Positions 55,547 to 63,910 of a stretch of DNA of 64,000 nucleotides are shown one piece after another. Every line of letters begins with the position of its first letter. Within the stretch, counting starts at the first letter, position 1. The notes under the pieces are model-generated. The model searched no databases. It had not been told where the DNA came from and was given only the letters and a program-made list of their open reading frames with translations. The stretch spans positions 293,536-357,535 of the forward strand of contig NZ_JAPWGM010000006.1 of NCBI RefSeq assembly GCF_027213715.1. Direction: 5' to 3'. This stretch comes from Pedobacter punctiformis (GTDB taxonomy: Bacteria > Bacteroidota > Bacteroidia > Sphingobacteriales > Sphingobacteriaceae). The translations under genes were made by a program, and so were the position numbers.

Positions 55547-57199
55547 TTAACCCAATAATTCTTTAGCATTTTCTATTGCCGAAGCGCCCGGGTTTTTACC
55601 ACTTAACATTTCCGCAATAGCCCCAATTCTTTCTTCCTGTTTTAATTTTCGGATTGCGGTTGTGGTTTTGCCGCCATTTTCGTTTTTATGAACAAAGTAG
55701 TGCGATTTACCTTTTGCTGCAATCTGGGGTAAATGCGTAATAGAAATTACCTGCATATTTGCACCCAATTCAGCAATTACTTCACCTACTTTTAAAGCAG
55801 TTTCGCCTGAGATACCCGTGTCAATCTCATCAAAAATAATAGTTGGGAGGGAAGTATGTTTTGCTAATAATCCTTTAATGGCCAGCATTAAGCGGGATAA
55901 TTCACCGCCGGAGGCAACCTTATTAACTGGTGCAGGTGCTTGCCCCGCATTTGCCGTAAAGAGTAAAGCAATTTCATCAAGACCATCTTTATTTAATTCT
56001 GCAGCTGGTTTTTGCTCCAGAATTAACTTAGCATTAGGCATTCCTACCTTTTTAAGTGTTGAAGCCGTTTGTTCTTCAACCAGTTTGATGGCTTTTTTAC
56101 GATTTAAACTTAATTGCCCGGCTTGTTTGATTAAATCCTGTTTAAGTTTTTCAGTTTCCTTTGTTAATTTTTCTATGGCTTCATTAGAAGACAACAATTG
56201 ATTTAAATTGTTTTCAAGCTGTTCCTGAATTGCTAATAATTCGGTGTTATTTGCAACACGGTGCTTTTGTTGCAAAGAATAAAATAAATCCAGTCGCTCA
56301 CTAATGGTTTCCAGGCGTTCGGCGTTATGTAATGTATTACTTTCTATTGAAGCTGTTTCATCGGCTATATCCTTAATCTCTATAATGGCCGAACGTAAAC
56401 GTTCAAATAAAACGTTTATGGCAGGGTCAAATTTTTCTATCCCTTGCAACTGTAATGAAGATTCTTTTAACAATTGAATAGCCGACGGCTCACTTTCACT
56501 TAATAAGCCATTGGCGGTAAGTAAGCCTCTTTTGATGGTTTCGGCATGAGTCAGACGCTCTAACTCTAATTCCAAATCTTCCTGCTCAGTTTCTTTTAAA
56601 TTTGCCTGTTCCAGTTCGTTAAACAAAAATTGTTCATAATCTTGTTTACTTCTTGCTTCATCAGCTTCACTGATTAATTTTTTTAAGCGGGAGTAATCTT
56701 GTTTTAATTTTTTAAAACCTGTTCTATATTCAAAAAGTAAAGCGGTATGGCTGGCCAGAGCATCTACAATTAATAATTGAAAATCAGCATCGTTAACTTC
56801 CTGCGTAGCATGCTGAGAATGAATATCAATTAATTTTTCTCCAATTTGCTTTAAAATGGTCAGGTTGACTGGCGTATCATTAATAAAAGCCCTTGATTTT
56901 CCATCAATGGAAATCTCGCGTCTTAAAATATTTTCATTGAAAAAATCAAGATCCTGTTCTTCAAATAAAATCCTCAGGTTTTCATCAGCCAATAAAAAAT
57001 TGCCTTCAATAACACATTTTTTATCCTGGTTAAAAAAATATTTACTTTCTGCCCGCTGACCTAAAATTAAAGATAATGCACCTAAAATAATGGATTTACC
57101 AGCTCCGGTTTCGCCAGTAATAATGTTTAAGCCTTTATCGAATTCGATATCGAGGCTATCAATTAATGCGTAATTACGTATAGAAAGTTTTTGTAGCAT
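55547..57199 (-). CDS. recN: DNA repair protein RecN
   Basis: A 550-residue SMC-like ATPase acting in double-strand break repair. Start chosen at the ATG at 57199 (MLQKLSIRNYALIDSLDIEF), which is the usual RecN beginning; the upstream extension is not needed. Walker A GETGAGKSIILGALSLIL near residue 30; long coiled coils about residues 150-400; signature VASGGELSRLMLAIK and Walker B TIIFDEIDTGISGETALKVG. In many Bacteroidota recN follows porD directly, but here blaR1-blaI lie between. A divergent TATTTTCG box lies eight bases before the ATG. Confidence 0.94.
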   Translation of the reverse strand: MLQKLSIRNYALIDSLDIEFDKGLNIITGETGAGKSIILGALSLILGQRAESKYFFNQDKKCVIEGNFLLADENLRILFEEQDLDFFNENILRREISIDGKSRAFINDTPVNLTILKQIGEKLIDIHSQHATQEVNDADFQLLIVDALASHTALLFEYRTGFKKLKQDYSRLKKLISEADEARSKQDYEQFLFNELEQANLKETEQEDLELELERLTHAETIKRGLLTANGLLSESEPSAIQLLKESSLQLQGIEKFDPAINVLFERLRSAIIEIKDIADETASIESNTLHNAERLETISERLDLFYSLQQKHRVANNTELLAIQEQLENNLNQLLSSNEAIEKLTKETEKLKQDLIKQAGQLSLNRKKAIKLVEEQTASTLKKVGMPNAKLILEQKPAAELNKDGLDEIALLFTANAGQAPAPVNKVASGGELSRLMLAIKGLLAKHTSLPTIIFDEIDTGISGETALKVGEVIAELGANMQVISITHLPQIAAKGKSHYFVHKNENGGKTTTAIRKLKQEERIGAIAEMLSGKNPGASAIENAKELLG

Positions 57200-57262
57200 A
57201 ACTATTGCGAAAATAAACAATAAAGCTTGTAGGTTTTAAAAAGGAATAAGATTTTTTCAAAC

Positions 57263-57292
57263 AAAAAAGGCGAAGAGATCTCTTCGCCTTTG
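57263..57292 (-). terminator. Terminator after blaR1
   Basis: AAAGGCGAAGA / TCTTCGCCTTT perfect stem with a four-base loop GATC and a T run on the minus strand. Confidence 0.88.
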
Positions 57293-57315
57293 AATTTATA
57301 GTTTGTGTGGTGGTG

Positions 57316-59172
57316 CTAATTTTTTTCAGGTTTTTCCTTTTTTTCTTTTTTCTCTTTCAATTCCTGAACATCTTTTTCGAATTTTTCTCTTAATTCCTGA
57401 TATTCCGGAGAATCCTGAAGTTCTTTCATTTCTTTAATTTTTTGTTTCCACTCAGGAGAATTGTATTTTTTAGTAATCTCCTCAGCATTTTTTTCTATCC
57501 TTTCAATGTTTGCTTTCCACTCCGGAGAGTTATATTTTTTAGCAATTTCTTCAGCGTTTTTTTGGACTTTTTCGATATTTGCTTTCCATTCAGCCGAATT
57601 ATACTGTTGAGCAATATCTAAAGCATTTTTTTGTATTTTTTCCATATTCGCTTTCCACTCCGGAGCGTTATATTTTTTAGCAATTTCTTCAGCGTTTTTT
57701 TGGACTTTTTCAATATTTGCTTTCCATTCAGGCGAATTATATTGTTGAGCGATATCTAAAGCATTTTTTTGTATTTTTTCCATATTCGCTTTCCACTCCG
57801 GAGAATTATATTTTTTAGCAATCTCCATTGCATTTTTTTGGATAGCAGCCATTTGAGCCTTCCATTCCGGAGAATTGAATTGCTTATGTATAGCAGCAAA
57901 ACCAGCCGTATCAAAGTTGATTGCAAAATTGCTGCTATCCAAATTGAAGTTAAAATTGTTATTGAAAGAGAAGTCTTTGTCCAAAAAGTTTATTTTTAAA
58001 CTATCAGGCATGTCTTTTATTGAATTATACTCTGTCTTTACTCCATTGGCATCTACAGTTATAATCTTAACTTTTCTTTTCTTAGTTGTATCAGTATAAG
58101 CTATCGTTTTTGCATCATCAATAGCGGTGCTGTTTAACAAGTATGTTTTTATCGTTTTTATGGCTTCTTTTTTCTTTTCACTAGGATTAATCCATGCAAT
58201 CGAAAACAAGCAGGCAATACCTAATGTTAAGGCAGCCATTTGCTGTTTGGTGTTTAAATAGTTCGTTTTCATATTGGTTATTCTTTTTATGCGTTGATAT
58301 AAATTTTGACTTTTTCCTGTTGCAGCCATTGCGTATGCAGGTATATTTTTATCTTTTAATATTTCTAATTTGAGTAGGGCATGGGCATAGTTAAGTGGCT
58401 TCCCTGTTAATTTTAAAACCAGGTCATCACAAGAGTGCTCACGTTCTATGTGGATAAATCTGCCTGCAAGCCAAACAAATGGGTTGAAGAACAGGATGGT
58501 TTCTATTGCAGTTTTAATTAGATTTAATAAGAAATCGTTTCTGCGGATGTGTGATAGTTCGTGGATCAGAATTGCTTCAACCTGATCAGAGTCCAGTTGG
58601 TTTACCAAAGCTACCGGAAACAAAACAATGGGTTTTAAATACCCAATAACCAGGGGAACATTTACAATTTCTGAAAGGTGGAAACGTAGTTTTTTATTAA
58701 TTTTAAGGTTGCAGGTTACTTTTTCAAAAAGTGCTGTCCATTCTGCCGGAACCTCACTTAAATATTTATTTTTAAACAGGGCCAGTTGTTTATAACCTCT
58801 TAATATTACAAATAACTGAAGTATAATGCCAATAATATAAAAAGCAACAACAATCGGGAAATAATGTTCGGCTTTATTGCTTAAGCTTTGCGGTATGTTG
58901 TTTAAATACTGGTAGGTTTCTATGTTTTCGATAATTATTCCGTTGGCTTTTTTGGGTGCATATAAAAACATCTGCTTTCCAACATTGTACCCAAAACAAA
59001 TAAACATAAGTACAATAGAACTAAAGGCCATGTTGTGCTTATGTTTTGACGCCAGCTTAGGCAAGCTATATAATAAGATGAACAATACTCCGTAGATCAG
59101 TGCGCACTGCCAAAGAGAACTTATAATGCTCCAGCCAAATGCTTTGATAAATTGTTGTACTAAATTTTCCAT
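57316..59172 (-). CDS. BlaR1/MecR1-type M56 metallopeptidase antirepressor with repeat tail
   Basis: A 618-residue inner membrane protein. Residues 1-320 contain about four membrane helices and a zinc peptidase site HELSH (204-208) with a downstream EREHSCDD. These are the M56 features that cleave BlaI-type repressors. Unlike MecR1 and BlaR1 there is no beta-lactam-binding penicillin-binding domain: from about residue 340 the tail is low-complexity and includes seven near-identical 23-residue repeats (residues about 432-586). The tail ends in a Lys/Glu-rich stretch. It lies 72 bases after blaI on the same strand. Confidence 0.88.
   Translation of the reverse strand: MENLVQQFIKAFGWSIISSLWQCALIYGVLFILLYSLPKLASKHKHNMAFSSIVLMFICFGYNVGKQMFLYAPKKANGIIIENIETYQYLNNIPQSLSNKAEHYFPIVVAFYIIGIILQLFVILRGYKQLALFKNKYLSEVPAEWTALFEKVTCNLKINKKLRFHLSEIVNVPLVIGYLKPIVLFPVALVNQLDSDQVEAILIHELSHIRRNDFLLNLIKTAIETILFFNPFVWLAGRFIHIEREHSCDDLVLKLTGKPLNYAHALLKLEILKDKNIPAYAMAATGKSQNLYQRIKRITNMKTNYLNTKQQMAALTLGIACLFSIAWINPSEKKKEAIKTIKTYLLNSTAIDDAKTIAYTDTTKKRKVKIITVDANGVKTEYNSIKDMPDSLKINFLDKDFSFNNNFNFNLDSSNFAINFDTAGFAAIHKQFNSPEWKAQMAAIQKNAMEIAKKYNSPEWKANMEKIQKNALDIAQQYNSPEWKANIEKVQKNAEEIAKKYNAPEWKANMEKIQKNALDIAQQYNSAEWKANIEKVQKNAEEIAKKYNSPEWKANIERIEKNAEEITKKYNSPEWKQKIKEMKELQDSPEYQELREKFEKDVQELKEKKEKKEKPEKN
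57416..57879 (-). repeat. Seven 23-residue coding repeats in the BlaR1 tail
   Basis: Units begin FNSPEW or YNSPEWKANMEKIQKN and continue with about seven residues. Alternate units differ (NALDIAQQ against NAEEIAKK), and units 2-3 and 4-5 are nearly the same, so a 46-residue (138-base) pair was itself duplicated. The seventh unit is partial. The repeats are helical and amphipathic in appearance. Confidence 0.85.
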
Positions 59173-59244
59173 GCTTATTGTTTTCTAATTTTTTTAAGAG
59201 ACTGTTAAATTTGATAAAAGTTGCTTTCTTTAATTTTGCCTGAT

Positions 59245-59616
59245 CTATTTCAGACCATCCAGGTACTTTTTAATTTCCTCAATTTCATCTGCACTTGCAC
59301 TATGGTTACCCAGTGCCTGCATTACTAATCTGGCTGCTGAACCGTTAAATACATTGTCAATCATTTTATTTACCAGTTGTTTCTCGGTTTTATCCCGGTT
59401 AATAAGAGCTTTGTAAATGTGCGTTTTTTGGTTTGTATCTCTTTCTACCATACCTTTTTCGTGCATAATCTGCATTAACTTTAAGGTCGTGGTGTAGCCA
59501 GAATCTTTTTTATTTAAAGCCTCGTGAACATCTCTTACCGTTGCATTGCCTTTTCCCCAAAGCACTTGCAATATTTCCATTTCACCTTCAGTTGGTTTGA
59601 TACCTGTATTATTCAT
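59245..59616 (-). CDS. BlaI/MecI family transcriptional repressor
   Basis: A 123-residue winged-helix repressor. PTEGEMEILQVLWGKGNATV is the N-terminal recognition region of the family, and KKDSGYTTTLKLMQIMHEKG a further family segment; length matches BlaI. The C-terminal half is the dimerisation region, where M56 peptidases cleave. It is the first gene of the pair with the M56 antirepressor, and its own promoter carries two perfect dyads, so it probably regulates itself. Confidence 0.92.
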   Translation of the reverse strand: MNNTGIKPTEGEMEILQVLWGKGNATVRDVHEALNKKDSGYTTTLKLMQIMHEKGMVERDTNQKTHIYKALINRDKTEKQLVNKMIDNVFNGSAARLVMQALGNHSASADEIEEIKKYLDGLK

Positions 59617-59632
59617 TTTGTTACAGTAGTTA

Positions 59633-59681
59633 TACGAATTATTTCGTATTCAAATGTACGAAAATATTCGTAATAACAAAA
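59633..59681 (-). promoter_or_regulatory. blaI promoter with two BlaI-type operators
   Basis: On the minus strand TTTTG (59677-59681), an 18-base spacer and TACATTTG (59651-59658). The dyad TACGAAAATATTCGTA (59657-59672) lies between the two elements and TACGAATTATTTCGTA (59633-59648) covers the start site region. Both are perfect six-base inverted repeats with a 4-base gap, 24 bases apart. Confidence 0.8.
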
Positions 59682-59851
59682 TATTTTTTAAAATAAATTA
59701 GTAGAAAAGAAAATAGTAGGTGTAAAACTCTTGTTTACAGGTGGTTATTTTTTTTATTTAGAAATAGAATTGAATAATTAATTTCTTTTAGCGCAGTATA
59801 GATTTAATGGAGAAGGGCAGTTCGAAGCCTGCTCAATAAAGGCAATATCAG

Positions 59852-60748
59852 TTAGTTTTTCTTCAAACCTTCGTATTTACCAATATTTGCCGGATCAATT
59901 TCTGCAAGCATATTATAAGCCCTCACGCGTTCCTGAGGATTTAATTTTGAAAGCACATTGGTAATTTCTTCCGCTTTTGTGGCGAAGTATACATTAGGGA
60001 AAATAGAACCGAGCTTTTGCTTGTCCATTTGCTGAAGCGCAGGTAGTGCAGCAACAATCTGTGTTAAACCCTTATCATTATCGGTTAACTGATCCAAACC
60101 ATTTAAATGGTAACTGTAAATGAAATTGCGTAGTTCGCTGAATACCGGATTAAGGACATTTTCATTCAACCAAAAACGATTACGAAGACCATCTGCAGCC
60201 TTCCAGCCAGCGTTACCCGATGCCTGAGCAAGGTTAAGTATGTTTTGTGCCTTTTTAAAGTATGGAGTTCCGCCAAGTTTTGCAAAGCTGTCTTTATCAA
60301 GGCCAATAATGGTATAAGCGTAATAACTTAATAAGGCACTAATGTTAGAAATATAATTTTGGTCAGAGAAATCGATTGTGGAGCCATCATTAAAACTAAA
60401 GTCGAAATTTTTATCGCTCATGTTTAATAAAGTACTGTTGTATGTGCTGTTAAAAACCGGGCGACTGCTTTGGATTTGTGCTTCAGCTGTATATCCCGAA
60501 CCTCCATCCCAGGAGTTTATAGTGATAATTAAGTTGCAATCTATACGTTCTTGCGGCTGGTAGCTCTCGTTGCTAAATTTATTATTATTTAAAAAATCAC
60601 GAATTGTTTTTTGTAGCGCATCAAGTGTTGGTTTGCTCATATTAGAAACCTGCGGCGCAAGTAAAGTAACCCTTGCGTTAAGTTCCTGAGCCTGTATTTT
60701 TCCAATACCAGTTAACAATAGCAGTAAACAAACAATCCTCTTTATCAT
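59852..60748 (-). CDS. porD: Type IX secretion protein PorD (DUF4835)
   Basis: A 298-residue exported protein, signal peptide ending GKIQAQ, then ELNARVTLLAPQVSNMSKPT and ERIDCNLIITINSW, the DUF4835 pattern, and a conserved helical C-terminus (KLNPQERVRAYNMLAEIDPA). PorD was identified as a gene needed for type IX secretion in Porphyromonas, though its exact role is unclear. Its ATG overlaps the coaBC stop by one base (TAATG), so it is translationally coupled. It ends the bamD-rpoZ-coaBC-porD operon. Confidence 0.87.
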   Translation of the reverse strand: MIKRIVCLLLLLTGIGKIQAQELNARVTLLAPQVSNMSKPTLDALQKTIRDFLNNNKFSNESYQPQERIDCNLIITINSWDGGSGYTAEAQIQSSRPVFNSTYNSTLLNMSDKNFDFSFNDGSTIDFSDQNYISNISALLSYYAYTIIGLDKDSFAKLGGTPYFKKAQNILNLAQASGNAGWKAADGLRNRFWLNENVLNPVFSELRNFIYSYHLNGLDQLTDNDKGLTQIVAALPALQQMDKQKLGSIFPNVYFATKAEEITNVLSKLNPQERVRAYNMLAEIDPANIGKYEGLKKN

Positions 60749-61941
60749 TATATAATCTTTAAAATAGCTTCACAAATATCTTTGGCAACTTCAGTTTTCG
60801 ATTTTACCTCAAACACAGTACGCTCAAATGCTTTGTTAAAAATAGTAATTTTATTTGTATCCGATTTAAAACCTGCACCTTTATCATTTAATGAGTTGAG
60901 CACAATAAGATCAAGGTTTTTCTTTTCCAGCTTTCCTTTAGCATAGTTTTCTTCATCATTGGTTTCTAAAGCAAAGCCTACTAAAGTTTGATGTTCTTTT
61001 TTAATTTTCCCAAGGGCGGAAAGAATATCAACTGTTTTTTCAAGTTCTAAAGTAAGATTGTTTTCCTGCTTCTTGATTTTTTGAGCTGATACAGTCTTCG
61101 GACGATAATCGGCAACGGCAGCACACATAACGGTTATATCTACCTGATCAAAAATGCTTGTGCATGCATTAAACATATCCTGTGCACTTACCACATCAAT
61201 ACGATGAACCGGGAAGTTTGATTTTTGAGTGCTTGGACCTGAAATTAACGTGACTTCGGCACCCAGTCTGGTTAATTCGTCGGCTATGGCATAACCCATT
61301 TTTCCGGAAGAATGATTGCCAATAAAACGAACAGGGTCAATAGCCTCGTAAGTTGGACCAGCTGTTACCATCGCTTTTTTCCCAAACAGGGGCATACTTT
61401 TCTGAATCGCTTCCTCAAGAAAAGAAACAATCTCTTCAGGTTCTGCCATTCTGCCTTCACCATATAATCCACTGGCAAGTTCGCCACTGGCAGGAGAAAT
61501 CACTATATTTCCAAAACCGCTTATTCTTTCGATATTCTCCTGGGTACTTTCGTGTTTCCACATGTCAAGATCCATTGCCGGGGCAACATAAACCGGGCAT
61601 TTAGCCGAAAGGTAAACAGCCGTTAACAAGTTGTCACAAATACCATTAGAAAGTTTGGCAAGTGTATTGGCACTAATAGGGGCAATAACCATTAAATCAG
61701 CCCAAAGACCTAATTCTACATGGTTGCTCCACACACCGGTTTCGGCTTCAAAATATTGGGTGTAAACCGGATTTTTAGAAAGTGTAGCAAGCGTAAGTGG
61801 CGTAATGAAATTTGCGCCATCAGGGGTAAGAATAACCTTAACGTTTGCACCAGCTTTAATTAATAACCGAACAAGAAATGCCGATTTATAAGCCGCAATG
61901 CTACCGCAAACGCCAAGGATAATGTTTTTATTTTTAAGCAT
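60748..61941 (-). CDS. coaBC: Phosphopantothenoylcysteine synthetase/decarboxylase
   Basis: Bifunctional enzyme of coenzyme A synthesis. 397 residues from the ATG at 61941 (MLKNKNIILGVCGSIAAYKS). Residues 1-185 form the flavin-dependent CoaC decarboxylase with catalytic His in SNHVELGLWADLMVIAPISA and the substrate loop APAMDLDMW; residues about 190-395 form the CoaB synthetase with ATAGPT-like VTAGPTYEAIDPVRFIGNHS and AAVADYRP. Length is normal. It begins 79 bases after rpoZ; the gap contains a hairpin. Confidence 0.95.
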   Translation of the reverse strand: MLKNKNIILGVCGSIAAYKSAFLVRLLIKAGANVKVILTPDGANFITPLTLATLSKNPVYTQYFEAETGVWSNHVELGLWADLMVIAPISANTLAKLSNGICDNLLTAVYLSAKCPVYVAPAMDLDMWKHESTQENIERISGFGNIVISPASGELASGLYGEGRMAEPEEIVSFLEEAIQKSMPLFGKKAMVTAGPTYEAIDPVRFIGNHSSGKMGYAIADELTRLGAEVTLISGPSTQKSNFPVHRIDVVSAQDMFNACTSIFDQVDITVMCAAVADYRPKTVSAQKIKKQENNLTLELEKTVDILSALGKIKKEHQTLVGFALETNDEENYAKGKLEKKNLDLIVLNSLNDKGAGFKSDTNKITIFNKAFERTVFEVKSKTEVAKDICEAILKII

Positions 61942-61943
61942 GT

Positions 61944-62017
61944 GTAGAGGGCATGGGGCATAGAGCATTTGCAAATGCACTTAAAGGTGTTTTACCTTAT
62001 TGCTCCGTGCCCTGTAC
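61944..62017 (-). repeat. Imperfect inverted repeat between rpoZ and coaBC
   Basis: GTAGAGGGCATGG (61944-61956) and CCGTGCCCTGTAC (62005-62017) pair with one G-U type and one mismatched position; AGAGCA and TTGCT extend the stem. It could attenuate or process the operon transcript. Confidence 0.45.
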
Positions 62018-62020
62018 TAA

Positions 62021-62347
62021 TTACTTTTGTTCTTTAGCAGGATTTCTGTGATAAATTTTTTCATTCAAAAACTCATCAATGGCAACTAAAACAGGCTTAG
62101 GCATACGTTCGTAGTGCTTGCTGATTTCAATTTGCTCACGGTTTTCAAAAATTTCTTCTAAGTTGTCGTTACTTGAAGCAAATTCTGCCAGTTTACCGTG
62201 CAATTCCTCTTTCATGTTATTCGAAATCTGGTTTGCTCTTTTAGCAATCACAACTAAAGATTCGTAAAGGTTATCTGTAGTTTTGTCTAAATCGTGTACA
62301 TTTCTGGTAACCGTAGTATTAGGTACAGCAGGTTTGTTAGTATTCAT
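62021..62347 (-). CDS. rpoZ: RNA polymerase omega subunit (RpoZ/Rpb6 type)
   Basis: A 108-residue protein. TVTRNVHDLDKTTDNLYESL and VVIAKRANQISNNMKEELHG match the Bacteroidota omega/Rpb6-like family. It stabilises the RNA polymerase. It begins three bases after the bamD stop and lies within the conserved bamD-rpoZ-coaBC order, which supports the assignment. Confidence 0.9.
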   Translation of the reverse strand: MNTNKPAVPNTTVTRNVHDLDKTTDNLYESLVVIAKRANQISNNMKEELHGKLAEFASSNDNLEEIFENREQIEISKHYERMPKPVLVAIDEFLNEKIYHRNPAKEQK

Positions 62348-62350
62348 GTG

Positions 62351-63283
62351 TTACTTATTTTTTATGTCGGTGTTATTAACTGTAGTGGTATCTTTTAACC
62401 TTCCGGTTCTTTTAAGCATTTCTTTATATTTCGCTTCCTGAGCAGCATAATCTGCCAATTCTCTTTTTGCAACAACCAAACCGGTTTCTATGTCTTCTTT
62501 TAGTTGTTTTGCTTCACCTGCAAATTTACTTTCCGGGTGGTGCTCCATAAACTCATCATATAAAGCTAAGGCTTCATTATAACGATCTTCCTGACGAATA
62601 GCATAACTGTTTTTTGCATATAAATATTGCGATTTAATCATCAAAAAGTCCATTTCTTCTGCATATTTAATATCAGGATAGTCTCTTTGAGCATTTTTTA
62701 AAGCAATAACAGCCGCTCTGTAATTGTCTACATTACTTGGGCCTGTAGTTAAATACATTTTTGCGTTTGCAAAAGCCTTATCTTCCAGTTTACCTCTTAA
62801 ATCAGCAATATATTTACCAGCTGCAGCAGCACGTTCACTGGTTGGATATAAGTTAATAAATAGTTGTAAAGCATCAATTGCTTTATAAGTATTCTCCTGG
62901 TCTAATGAAAACGCAGGCGATTCTAAATAATAGCAGTAAGCACCCATATAGCGGGCTTCTTCAGCATTTTTACTGGCTGGATAAGTATCCGCAAAACTTT
63001 TAAACTGGTATCTCGCAGTCGTATAATCACTTAATCTATATAAGGTATAAGCATAGTAATAGTTCAAATCTTCAGCTTCAGCACGTCCACGATACTTTTG
63101 AGAAAGGTCTTCAAAAAGAACCAATGCTTTGCTGTAATCCCTTTTATTGTATAAACGAAGGGCTTCCTGATACTTCTTAGCTACGTCATTACTGGCTCTA
63201 AGTTTTTCGAAACGGCTTTTACAACCCGCCATACCCAAAGCGGCAACAAATACTAAAATAATTAAGTGTTTAACTTTAAACAT
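62351..63283 (-). CDS. bamD: Outer membrane assembly lipoprotein BamD
   Basis: A 310-residue lipoprotein partner of BamA. Signal peptide with lipobox GMAGC, cysteine at residue 21. Tetratricopeptide-like repeats run from about residue 35 to 280 (EALRLYNKRDYSKALVLFED, TARYQFKSFADTYPASKNAE, ALALYDEFMEHHPESKFAGE). The length is slightly above the E. coli protein. It is the first gene of the operon and its promoter box ends four bases before the ATG. Both BAM components seen (BamA at 3.6 kb) lie in this window. Confidence 0.93.
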   Translation of the reverse strand: MFKVKHLIILVFVAALGMAGCKSRFEKLRASNDVAKKYQEALRLYNKRDYSKALVLFEDLSQKYRGRAEAEDLNYYYAYTLYRLSDYTTARYQFKSFADTYPASKNAEEARYMGAYCYYLESPAFSLDQENTYKAIDALQLFINLYPTSERAAAAGKYIADLRGKLEDKAFANAKMYLTTGPSNVDNYRAAVIALKNAQRDYPDIKYAEEMDFLMIKSQYLYAKNSYAIRQEDRYNEALALYDEFMEHHPESKFAGEAKQLKEDIETGLVVAKRELADYAAQEAKYKEMLKRTGRLKDTTTVNNTDIKNK

Positions 63284-63287
63284 TCTG

Positions 63288-63317
63288 CAAAGATAATTAA
63301 TAATACGATAACATCAA
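63288..63317 (-). promoter_or_regulatory. bamD promoter, leaderless configuration
   Basis: TTG (63315-63317), a 19-base spacer, then TATCTTTG (63288-63295) on the minus strand. The box ends four bases before the bamD ATG, so transcription should begin at or next to the start codon. Confidence 0.6.
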
Positions 63318-63329
63318 TAAAAACAATTG

Positions 63330-63879
63330 GCCGCTAAGCTATGCAAAGCAATTAGCCCTTTCAAAACACTTAACAATTTTTAACATATACTTTATATAGG
63401 TAAAGTAATATAGCGTATATATAGTATAAAACCCTCTTTTTAAATTTATATAGGTTTAAATGAATCATGGGTAATCTTTAAAAAGAAGATGTGTATTTAA
63501 GATAATTTTATGCAGGGTACTAATCAGACCTCATTCCTTTATTATATGGTACTCCATATATACAAATGCGTTGGTTGTAAAAGAATGCAGAAGAAGCGAA
63601 ATGTTAAGAGCAATTGATGAATTATAATAGGATTTAGAAAATCAGGCGTATTTGAGGTATTTGCGTTTGGTCCCGCCCTCCATTTCAAAGCCTCTGTTCG
63701 TGCCTCACCTTCGGGTTTTTCATTAGGGTCGGGTTTATTTATTTGGGGTTTGTGCGGTAAAACGCCCGATAAACCTTTCCTTTTTCTCAGTTTTTGGTTC
63801 TTGGGGTACAAATCTTCTATTTTTTCTTATTGATATCCATTAAGTTAAGGGGTTTTGGCGGGATAAAAGGGTTTTATGT
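63330..63879. other. Gene-free stretch left of the edge promoter
   Basis: No convincing gene. It has an AT-rich segment with two copies of TTTATATAGGT (near 63390 and 63446) and a more GC-rich block (63650-63790) whose three-frame pattern does not look coding. I have the impression that this GC-richer block resembles sequence repeated near rRNA operons in related genomes, but that is from memory and unverified. Confidence 0.35.
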
Positions 63880-63910
63880 TTTGTTAGTGCGGATAATTTT
63901 TCTACTTTTG
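63880..63910 (+). promoter_or_regulatory. Strong promoter reading off the right edge
   Basis: TTTG (63880-63883), a 19-base spacer, then TACTTTTG (63903-63910): an exact match to the Bacteroidota consensus. The following GC- and purine-rich leader to 64000 has no open frame, as expected for a stable-RNA operon. Confidence 0.7.

Noticed and set aside
63542..63811. Minus-strand frame of 89 codons near the right end
   Set aside because: No ribosome site or known domain; low-complexity composition and likely repeat DNA rather than a gene.
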